38,968 bases of DNA, taken from contig CAJOKD010000017.1 in NCBI GenBank assembly GCA_905235085.1, positions 1-38,968 on the forward strand, written 5' to 3'. A model generated the notes under the pieces. The model saw nothing but the letters and a program-made list of their open reading frames with translations. It had not been told where the DNA came from and did not search any database. Shown piece by piece: positions 32,391 through 38,968 of this stretch. Each line of letters begins with the position of its first letter. Positions within the stretch are counted from its first letter, which is position 1. A program made the translations under genes and the position numbers. This stretch comes from an uncultured Bacteroidales bacterium (GTDB lineage: Bacteria; Bacteroidota; Bacteroidia; Bacteroidales; UBA932).

Positions 32391-35300
32391 TTATTTCAGG
32401 ACCGGTGCGCACTGGACTCCCAGCCGCTTGAGTGCGTTCACGAACTCCGTAGTGACCGCCACCTTGAATTTGGTCGAGTGGAACTCGATGTTGTATTTCG
32501 TACCCGGGTCGTAAAGGTACATCTTCAGCGGGATGCTCCCTTTGTTCGCCTGTACGACAGACACCAGTTCCTTTCGGAATTCTTGTGTCAGCTGAGGAGT
32601 CTGAAGATTGATCGAGAAGGCGGACAGGAGAGAGTCGGCCACATTTCCCAACAAGGTTATCTTCTTGAGTTTGAAGGCATATGGTGAAGTCTTCCCCTGC
32701 GCGGCATCTTCCGGTTTTACGAAGAACTTGGTGTCTATCTCTCCCTCCAGGAATAGCCCGGCGTGCGGAGCCAGGTAGCTCAGGAAGGTCTCGTGATCCT
32801 TCCCGAACAGAGTCAGCTCATAGGACCCGCTGTAGTCTTCCAGAGTGGTTCGGGAATATGGCTTCCCGGTCTTGGTCATCAGAGTCTTGACATCGGTCAC
32901 CAGGCCGGCGACAGCCACCTTCATTTTCTTTTTGTTCTTCTCGCAGTCTGCCACCAGCTCGTTCAGCGCCGTCAGCTCGCAGGTGGTCAGATGCTCCATC
33001 TCGAAGGAATACTTGTCGAGCGGATGCGACGAAATGTACATCCCCACGAATTCCTTCTCTTTCTGCAGGAAGGTGAGAGGATCCGTTTCTCCGACCGGCT
33101 CCGGCATCTCCGGCCTGACCGGCTTTAGCTCTTCGACTTCCCCGAACAGGGATGCGGCCGAATTGGAACTGTCCTGGCTGTAGAGGGTAGCATAGCGCGC
33201 CAGTTCGTCCATGAACATATTCCCGTTCTTGCAGAGGAGGAAGAACTGGGCCCTGTTGCTGCCGAATGAGTCGAAAGCTCCTGAATATGCCAGGCACTCC
33301 AAGGCCTTCCTGTTGATTATGCCGTCCATTCTCTCTACGAAGTCGTAAACGTCCTTGTAAGGGCCGTTTTCCTCCCTGTTAGAGATGATCATCTCGGCGA
33401 CGTTGGAACCGAATCCCCTGATCCCCTTCAGTCCGAAACGGATGTTCCCCTCCTTGTTGACGGTGAAGTGGGAATATGATTCATTTACATCCGGATTGAG
33501 CACCTGGATCTTGTGCGCCTTGCAGTCGCTCAGGATCTTCTTGATCTCCGGCATATTGTCCAGGTTGCAGGACAGGTTGGCCGCAAAGAATTCAGCAGGA
33601 TAATGGCACTTAAGCCAGCCGGTCTGGTAGGATACCCAGGCATAGCAGGTCGCGTGGGACTTGTTGAATGCGTACTGGGCGAACTTTTCCCAGTCCTTCC
33701 AGATCTTGTCCAGGGTCTTTTCAGGATGGCCTTTGGCCAAACCCCCGGCCATGAATTTGTCCTTCAGCTCGTTCAGGATGGCTATCTGCTTCTTACCCAT
33801 CGCCTTGCGGAGCTTGTCAGCCTCGCCTTTCGTGAATCCTGCCAGCTTCTGGGACAGAAGCATCACCTGCTCCTGGTAGACTGTCACTCCGTACGTATCC
33901 TGGAGATATTCCTCCATATCCGGAAGGTCGTATTCGATCGGCTTGAGCCCCAGTTTCCTTTCCACGAAGTCAGGAATATAATCCATCGGGCCCGGACGGT
34001 ACAGGGCGTTCATAGCGATCAGGTCCTCGAACCTCTCAGGATGAAGCCTCTGGAGCCACTGCTTCATTCCGGGAGATTCAAACTGGAACACGCTGTCGGT
34101 GTCTCCACGGCTGTACAGCGCGTAGGTCTGCTGGTCGTCGATAGGGATGGCCTCTATGTCTATGTCTACTCCGTGGCGGAGCTTGATGTTGTCCAGGCAG
34201 GCGTGGATGATGGACAGGGTGTTGAGGCCCAGGAAGTCCATCTTCAGCATTCCGACATCCTCGATGTAATGACCGTCGTACTGGGACGTCCAGACATATT
34301 CCTTGGTGTCCTTGTCCTGCGAGAGGCAAATCGGGATGTGTTCCGTCAGGTTGCTGCGGCCGATGATGGTCGCGCAGGCGTGCATTCCGACCTGACGTAT
34401 GCTGCCCTCCATCGCTTGGGCGTACTTGAGGACTTCCTTTACCTGGTCGGTTCCGTTTTCAAGTTCGTTCTTCAGTTCGGGAACCAGACGGTAGCAGTTC
34501 TTGAGCGTGATCTTCGCGTCTACCTCCTCCATTCCGCTCTGGAACCATTTCCGGACGGTGATTTTCTGCCCTTCGTGCTCAGGATCATTTATTTCCACAT
34601 CCTTCTCGAAAGCCTTGAAGCCGCTCTTAAGCTCATCCAGCTTCGGATTGAACGGATATTCCTTCAGTACTTTTTCCCTCAGTCTGTCCGGCACGAGGGA
34701 GGAGAGCCTGTTGGACTCGTCCAGCGGGAGGTCGTGGATGCGGGCGACGTCCTTTATGGCGCCTTTCGCCAGCATCGTTCCGAAAGTTATGACCCTGGAA
34801 ACGTGATCCTTGCCGTAGGTATCTTCCACATACTTGTGGGCGAGGCCGAGGTCTTCGAAGTCCACGTCAATATCAGGCATCGATATACGGTCCGGATTGA
34901 GGAAACGCTCGAACAGGAGCTGGTAACGTATAGGGTCGAGATTAGTGATTCCGAGACAGTAGGCTACTACCGAACCGGCGGCGGAGCCACGCCCCGGCCC
35001 GACCAGGCTTCCTTCCTTCCTGCAGGCGGCTATGTAGTCCTGGACGATGAGGAAGTAATCCGGGAAACCCATCCTGCAGATGGTCTTGAGCTCGAACTCT
35101 ATCCTTTCTTTCTGCTCTTCGGTCAGTTCGTCTCCGTAGCGCCTCCTGGCACCTTCGTAGGTGAGATGGCAGAGGTATGCCACCGACTTGCAGAATTCAT
35201 CGCCGCGATAATTGCCCTTCTTGTCGTTCCGGCCTTCTTCGATAATGTCCGAATATTTTGCGAGTTGGTTGTCTATGTCGGCAAGGAAGCTGTTGTCTAT

Positions 35301-36185
35301 CTGGAACTTAGGCAGGACGTAGTCCTGGTCGATCTTATATTCCTCGATCTTCGCAGCAACCTCGAGGGTGTTAGAAAGCACCTCCGGATGGTCCGGGAAG
35401 AGCGCAGCCATCTCATCCTCGCTCTTGAGATATTCCTGCTGCGTGTAATGGAGCCTGTCGGTTTCGAAAATCTTCTTGCCGGTGTTCAGGCAGATGAGGT
35501 GGTCATGCACCGGGCCGTCCTCCTTGTTCACGAAGTGAACGTCGTTGGTAGCCACCACCTTGACACCCATCTCCCCGGCGAGCCGGAAGATTTCCTCGTT
35601 GCTCCTCTTCTGTGCCTCGTAGACATCCTGAGACAGGCCGGGGACCTGGGTCTTGTGGAGCATCACTTCGAGGTAATAGTCCTCCCCGAACAGGTTCTTG
35701 TGCCATTTGATGGCATCCCTGGCTGCGTCCAGGTTGCCGGCAAGGATATCCTTCGGAATCTCTCCCGCCAGGCACGCGGAACAGCACACCAGGCCTTCGT
35801 GGTACTTTTCCAGCACCTCGTGGCTGACCCTCGGCTTGTAGTAGAAGCCCTCGATGAAGCCTGTCGAAACGATCTTCATCAGGTTCTTGTAGCCATCGAA
35901 GTTCTTGGCCAGAAGGATAAGGTGGTAGTACTTGTCGTGCTTCGTGTCCTTGATCTTGTGGTCGTAATGGCGGGTCACATAAACCTCGCAGCCGATGATC
36001 GGCTTCACCGAACTGTGCTTCCCGGCGTACTTGAAGAACTCTTTCACACCGTACATATTGCCGTGGTCAGTAATGGCCAGGGCCGGCATACCCATTTCCT
36101 CAGCCCGGTTGAACAAGGTTTCGATCGACGAAAGGCCGTCGAGTATGGAATATTGTGTATGGACGTGCAGGTGTACGAAAGCCAT
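32391..36185 (-). CDS. dnaE: DNA polymerase III subunit alpha
   Basis: Replicative polymerase, 1264 residues. The ATG at 36185 begins MAFVHLHVHTQYSILDG, the standard start with the PHP domain; a further upstream ATG would lie within the -7 box. The PHP domain keeps its metal-type His residues. Palm residues include Asp438 and Asp440 in MPDIDVDFED, with the third Asp expected in VGMLKMDFLGL. The fingers and beta-binding region follow, then tandem HhH (about 900-960), an OB-fold domain (VAVAGLVTDVKTLMTKTGKPYSRTTLED) and a short C-terminal domain. This is the DnaE1 type, not the error-prone DnaE2, since the PHP domain and length are those of DnaE1. It has its own consensus promoter and converges on uvrC. 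Confidence 0.95.
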   Translation of the reverse strand: MAFVHLHVHTQYSILDGLSSIETLFNRAEEMGMPALAITDHGNMYGVKEFFKYAGKHSSVKPIIGCEVYVTRHYDHKIKDTKHDKYYHLILLAKNFDGYKNLMKIVSTGFIEGFYYKPRVSHEVLEKYHEGLVCCSACLAGEIPKDILAGNLDAARDAIKWHKNLFGEDYYLEVMLHKTQVPGLSQDVYEAQKRSNEEIFRLAGEMGVKVVATNDVHFVNKEDGPVHDHLICLNTGKKIFETDRLHYTQQEYLKSEDEMAALFPDHPEVLSNTLEVAAKIEEYKIDQDYVLPKFQIDNSFLADIDNQLAKYSDIIEEGRNDKKGNYRGDEFCKSVAYLCHLTYEGARRRYGDELTEEQKERIEFELKTICRMGFPDYFLIVQDYIAACRKEGSLVGPGRGSAAGSVVAYCLGITNLDPIRYQLLFERFLNPDRISMPDIDVDFEDLGLAHKYVEDTYGKDHVSRVITFGTMLAKGAIKDVARIHDLPLDESNRLSSLVPDRLREKVLKEYPFNPKLDELKSGFKAFEKDVEINDPEHEGQKITVRKWFQSGMEEVDAKITLKNCYRLVPELKNELENGTDQVKEVLKYAQAMEGSIRQVGMHACATIIGRSNLTEHIPICLSQDKDTKEYVWTSQYDGHYIEDVGMLKMDFLGLNTLSIIHACLDNIKLRHGVDIDIEAIPIDDQQTYALYSRGDTDSVFQFESPGMKQWLQRLHPERFEDLIAMNALYRPGPMDYIPDFVERKLGLKPIEYDLPDMEEYLQDTYGVTVYQEQVMLLSQKLAGFTKGEADKLRKAMGKKQIAILNELKDKFMAGGLAKGHPEKTLDKIWKDWEKFAQYAFNKSHATCYAWVSYQTGWLKCHYPAEFFAANLSCNLDNMPEIKKILSDCKAHKIQVLNPDVNESYSHFTVNKEGNIRFGLKGIRGFGSNVAEMIISNREENGPYKDVYDFVERMDGIINRKALECLAYSGAFDSFGSNRAQFFLLCKNGNMFMDELARYATLYSQDSSNSAASLFGEVEELKPVRPEMPEPVGETDPLTFLQKEKEFVGMYISSHPLDKYSFEMEHLTTCELTALNELVADCEKNKKKMKVAVAGLVTDVKTLMTKTGKPYSRTTLEDYSGSYELTLFGKDHETFLSYLAPHAGLFLEGEIDTKFFVKPEDAAQGKTSPYAFKLKKITLLGNVADSLLSAFSINLQTPQLTQEFRKELVSVVQANKGSIPLKMYLYDPGTKYNIEFHSTKFKVAVTTEFVNALKRLGVQCAPVLK

Positions 36186-36208
36186 AGCAAGAGGGTTGTT
36201 CTTTTCTA

Positions 36209-36239
36209 CAAATATACCCAAAAAGGCAGTGCTCTCAAA
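36209..36239 (-). promoter_or_regulatory. Consensus promoter of dnaE
   Basis: On the minus strand TTTG (36239 down to 36236), a 19-base spacer and TATATTTG (36216 down to 36209) match the Bacteroidetes promoter fully. The -7 box ends 23 bases before the ATG at 36185, giving a leader of about 20 bases. Confidence 0.8.
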
Positions 36240-36271
36240 GGGAAAGTTATCAACAAACAGTATTTTTTATG

Positions 36272-36279
36272 TATATTCG
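36272..36279 (+). promoter_or_regulatory. Possible -7 box TATATTCG for the GH2 gene
   Basis: One mismatch from TAnnTTTG, 22 bases before the ATG at 36302, without a recognisable -33 TTTG. It is divergent from the dnaE promoter about 33 bp away. Confidence 0.35.
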
Positions 36280-36301
36280 TGAGAGTCAACACTGAACTGA
36301 T

Positions 36302-38707
36302 ATGAAGCACCTGACAACCCTCCTGAACGCCGCAATATTCATTGCGACCCTCCTTCCATCCAACGCCCAGAATATTATTTCCCTCGATGGCAAGTGGGAC
36401 CTTGAATATTGGGAGCAGAAAGACACAGCTGTCACGAATCCTGCGAAGGTGGCCAGACTGCCGAAGTCGAAGGTTTCCGCAACCGTTCCCGGCAACGTGG
36501 AACTTGACTTGATGGCAGCCGGGCTCGTGAAGGATCCAGAGATAGGCAACAACATATACGAGCTCCGCAAGTGGGAGGGATACCAGTGGATGTACAGCCG
36601 TCACTTCGACGTCCCGGCGCTGAAGGACGGCCAGAGGCTGGTGCTGGATTTCGAAGGGATCGACTGCATCGCAGATGTCTGGCTGAATGGCAAGCACCTT
36701 GGCCACACCGACAACGCTATGATCTCGCATTGTTTCGACATAACGGGCAAGGCGCGGACAGGTGACAATCTGGTGCAGGTGATAATCAGTTCCGCAGTCC
36801 AGGAAGCCCAGAAGCATATGATCGGGATAGCCAGTTTCCGCCATTACACCGAGTCGGTGTGGATCCGGAAGCCGCGTCACTGCTACGGATGGGACATTAT
36901 GCCGAGGCTCGTGAGCGCTGGACTCTGGAGGAGCGTCAACCTGGTCGTGAAGGATCCGGTAAGCCTGACGGATGTGCATTGGATGACGGTAGACACCGAT
37001 TCGACGACCGGCCACGCCGAGATATTCGTGGACCTTCAAGCCAAGTATCCCGTCACGATGGTGGACAAGATCACGGTGGACATATCCCTGTCCAAGGACG
37101 GGAAGGAAGTCTATCACAACCGGCGGCTCCTTCCGACCTTCGCCTGGAGGACCGAGTTCTCCATCGAAGGTGCAGAACTCTGGTGGCCTAAGGGATACGG
37201 TGACCCGGCCTTGTACGACGGCACCGTCACCCTTCTGGATGACAGCGGCAAAGTGCTCGCCAAGGACACCAGGAAGGTGGGACTTAGGACGGTGCGTCTG
37301 GAGATGACCGACATCAACAGGGACACCTCCGGAAGGTTCTGCTTCTATGTCAACGGTGAGAAGATATTCGCGCGAGGAACGAACTGGGTGCCGCTCGACG
37401 GATTCCACAGCCGCGACTGGAAATGGGTGGACAGCACCATAGATATGGTGGTGGATCTCAACTGCAATATGATACGCTGCTGGGGCGGCAATGTCTATGA
37501 AGACGAGCCGTTCTACGACAGGTGCGACCGGGAGGGCATAATGATATGGCAAGACTTCTCGATGGCCGGCATCATATACCCGCAGAGCGAAGAATTCACC
37601 TCGAAGATCAGGGACGAGATTACCCAGGTGGTGCTGAAGTTCCGCAGCCATCCGAGCATCGCGATCTGGTCCGGCAACAACGAGAACGACAACTCTCTCC
37701 TCTGGATGCTGCCGAAATTCCGCGTCGACCCGAACCGGGACGTCATCAGCCGCAAGGTAATCCCTGAGATCCTTTATGAATATGACCCTACGCGTCCTTA
37801 CCTTCCGAGTTCGCCATATTTCAGCGAGGAGGCCTACAAGGCCGGATGCCAGAAGGAGGATATTCCTGAGAACCATCTCTGGGGCCCTCGCGGGTATTAC
37901 AAGGATCCGTATTACAAGGATGCCAGGACCATATTCGTAAGTGAGATAGGGTATCACGGATGTCCGAACAAGGAGTCCATCGACAAGATGTTCACCAAGG
38001 ATTGCCGCTACCCTTGGAAAGAGGATGGGGATTGGAACGAGGAATGGCTGACCAAGTCCGTCAGGCCGCTTCCTTACTTCATCGAGTTCGTGGGAAGGAA
38101 TGACCTGATGACCAACCAGATACGTCTGCTTTTCGGGTTCCGGCCGAAGACACTGGAGGATTTCATCGGGGCTTCCCAGAGCACGCAGGCGGAGGCTATG
38201 AAGTATTTCGTGGAGAAGTTCCGCGGGGACAAGTTCCTGCGCACGGGCATCCTGTGGTGGAACGTGCGTGACGGATGGCCGATCGTTTCCGATGCGATCG
38301 TGGACTATTACAACTCCAAGAAGCTGGCCTACAATTACATCTGGAACGCCCAGCGGAACGTCTGCGTCCTGATCAACGACCCGGAAGTCATCACCGGCTC
38401 TGACGTCATCCCCGGCCCGACCGGGGATCTCCTCCCTCTCAAAGCCGTAAACGACTCGCGCTCAGACGCTTCCGGCAAGGTCAAGGTCACCGACATCGGT
38501 TCCGGGAAGGTGGTTTTCAAGGGCAAGTTCAAGGTTCCGGCCAACGGCCGCGTCACCATAGCCGAACTTCCTGTCCCTGCCGGCCAGGGCCTCCTTCTGA
38601 TCGAATATGAGACCGCCGACGGCGCCTACCGCAACCACTACCTTTACGGCGAACCACCGTTCGACTATCCTACCTACCGCAACTGGATTCAGAAGGCAGG
38701 AATATAA
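36302..38707 (+). CDS. Secreted GH2 glycosidase, beta-mannosidase-like
   Basis: An 801-residue exo-glycosidase with a Sec signal peptide (1-22, ending Asn-Ala-Gln). It has the GH2 order: sugar-binding jelly roll (about 30-200, with SVSATVPGNVELDL-type motif and GIDCIADVWLNGKHLG), Ig-like domain (about 205-310), TIM barrel (about 315-640) and a C-terminal beta domain. Acid/base candidate Glu461 lies in WSGNNEND and nucleophile candidate Glu548 in FVSEIGYHG; the Trp-Gly-Gly and Asn-Asn-Glu wording is that of beta-mannosidases rather than beta-galactosidases. A REP-like palindrome lies within the coding sequence near residues 700-711 and is translated. The reading frame stays open, so the enzyme may still be active. 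The alternative is an exo-beta-D-glucosaminidase. Confidence 0.87.
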   Translation: MKHLTTLLNAAIFIATLLPSNAQNIISLDGKWDLEYWEQKDTAVTNPAKVARLPKSKVSATVPGNVELDLMAAGLVKDPEIGNNIYELRKWEGYQWMYSRHFDVPALKDGQRLVLDFEGIDCIADVWLNGKHLGHTDNAMISHCFDITGKARTGDNLVQVIISSAVQEAQKHMIGIASFRHYTESVWIRKPRHCYGWDIMPRLVSAGLWRSVNLVVKDPVSLTDVHWMTVDTDSTTGHAEIFVDLQAKYPVTMVDKITVDISLSKDGKEVYHNRRLLPTFAWRTEFSIEGAELWWPKGYGDPALYDGTVTLLDDSGKVLAKDTRKVGLRTVRLEMTDINRDTSGRFCFYVNGEKIFARGTNWVPLDGFHSRDWKWVDSTIDMVVDLNCNMIRCWGGNVYEDEPFYDRCDREGIMIWQDFSMAGIIYPQSEEFTSKIRDEITQVVLKFRSHPSIAIWSGNNENDNSLLWMLPKFRVDPNRDVISRKVIPEILYEYDPTRPYLPSSPYFSEEAYKAGCQKEDIPENHLWGPRGYYKDPYYKDARTIFVSEIGYHGCPNKESIDKMFTKDCRYPWKEDGDWNEEWLTKSVRPLPYFIEFVGRNDLMTNQIRLLFGFRPKTLEDFIGASQSTQAEAMKYFVEKFRGDKFLRTGILWWNVRDGWPIVSDAIVDYYNSKKLAYNYIWNAQRNVCVLINDPEVITGSDVIPGPTGDLLPLKAVNDSRSDASGKVKVTDIGSGKVVFKGKFKVPANGRVTIAELPVPAGQGLLLIEYETADGAYRNHYLYGEPPFDYPTYRNWIQKAGI
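38405..38429. repeat. REP-like palindrome, copy 5, inside the GH2 coding sequence
   Basis: Stem ATCCCCGG (38408-38415)/CCGGGGAT (38421-38428), loop CCCGA, preceded by GTC. It is translated as part of the segment GSDVIPGPTGDLL, a Gly/Pro-rich stretch between DPEVIT and the conserved-looking KAVNDSRSDASGKVKVTD. Confidence 0.8.
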
Positions 38708-38714
38708 GTGTTCC

Positions 38715-38968
38715 CTAGATGGGGTGGCAATACATTAGTGTATGGAGAAATGATGTCGTCTGCATAGTGCTGTCTGCTACCCTCTCCCCGTAGGCATAAT
38801 AGTCGTTCTGCTCGAGGACCCTCCCGTCGGACAGGTCCACCACGCTCCTCTCCGATCCGAGGCAGTCCTTGGCCGTGAACTTGCAGTTCGCAGCCTTGAC
38901 AAAGTCCATCTGCCTGTGGTTAAGCGTGATATGAGACATTACGTTCATGACTCCCTGAATCGCCTTCG
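38715..38968 (-). pseudogene. RHS-repeat protein remnant, cut by the window edge
   Basis: The minus-strand frame is open from the right edge to a TAG at 38715, 84 codons. It holds the RHS-associated core wording LGSERSVVDLSDGRVLEQNDYYAYGERV, where intact proteins normally read DHLGSVRAVVD...NDYYPFG. Two signs of decay are visible: the segment before it (NHRQMDFVKAANCKFTAKD) joins the core without the usual intervening 30-60 residues, and after ADSTMQTT the sequence turns into an unrelated 12-residue tail and stops, without the GKEEQ motif. Intact RHS proteins are large secreted polymorphic toxins or wall-associated proteins. It converges on the GH2 gene with 7 bp between stops. Confidence 0.7.

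Noticed and set aside
33513..36305. A 930-codon open frame on the plus strand opposite dnaE
   Set aside because: It is antisense to a fully recognisable DnaE. GC-rich codon choice that avoids TTA, CTA and TCA leaves the complementary frame open. It has no recognisable domains.
36206..37957. A 583-codon minus-strand frame opposite the GH2 gene
   Set aside because: Antisense shadow of a clear GH2 enzyme; composition rich in His/Arg/Val with no motifs.

Overview
The window looks like chromosome of a moderately GC-rich member of the Bacteroidota, most likely order Bacteroidales. Evidence: repeated promoter elements of the Bacteroidetes type (a -7 box TAnnTTTG, twice with TTTG exactly 19 bases upstream), few Shine-Dalgarno sequences, a BACON-domain lipoprotein start, DUF1080, Gfo/Idh/MocA and GH89 proteins with export signals, and an RHS remnant with Bacteroidales wording. 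The genus cannot be fixed from the sequence. No rRNA, tRNA, CRISPR array, prophage or intact insertion sequence was seen.

Layout. 1-187: start of a BACON-type lipoprotein (minus, leaves the window). 329-2172: fabG and a convergent secreted SGNH hydrolase. 2259-6098: operon mtlD, ahcY, nhaA. 6121-12303: envelope and maintenance run murB, murA, cdaA, mutS2, yraN, then a mannose-1-phosphate guanylyltransferase (12329-13423). 13557-17473: part of the S10 ribosomal operon (rplC, rplD, rplW, rplB, rpsS, rplV, rpsC) with its own consensus promoter. It ends at a strong terminator directly after rpsC, so rpsJ and the rplP-onward half are missing here. 17559-18413: secreted esterase (minus). 18414-19004: a gene-free stretch with two different tandem repeats. 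19005-26189: exported glycan-type cluster of GH89 alpha-N-acetylglucosaminidase, Tat-exported Gfo/Idh/MocA oxidoreductase, an alpha-solenoid/DUF1080 fusion and a secreted PHP phosphoesterase. 26270-29071 (minus): menA, menG and a purple-acid-phosphatase-like protein. 29147-32034: TlpA-type thioredoxin lipoprotein and uvrC. 32391-36185 (minus): dnaE. 36302-38707: secreted GH2 beta-mannosidase-like enzyme. 38715-38968 (minus): RHS remnant cut by the window edge.

How it fits together. Most of the window is housekeeping: fatty acid, peptidoglycan, c-di-AMP, menaquinone, translation and DNA repair/replication functions. The accessory part is the 19-26 kb block. There an outer GH89 lipoprotein, a predicted periplasmic NAD(P)-type sugar oxidoreductase and a DUF1080 domain (a family that includes 3-keto-disaccharide hydrolases) sit in a row, suggesting an exported oxidative route of glycoside breakdown.

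The most unusual non-coding signal is a dispersed REP-like palindrome (stem ATCCCCGG/CCGGGGAT). It lies in all three convergent intergenic gaps longer than 50 bp and also inside the GH2 coding sequence, where it is translated in frame. Other points of interest are the split S10 operon, a Thermotoga/archaeal-type AhcY, seven decayed 21-bp repeats in the likely GH89 leader, and two promoters that would give near-leaderless mRNAs (murB, menA).
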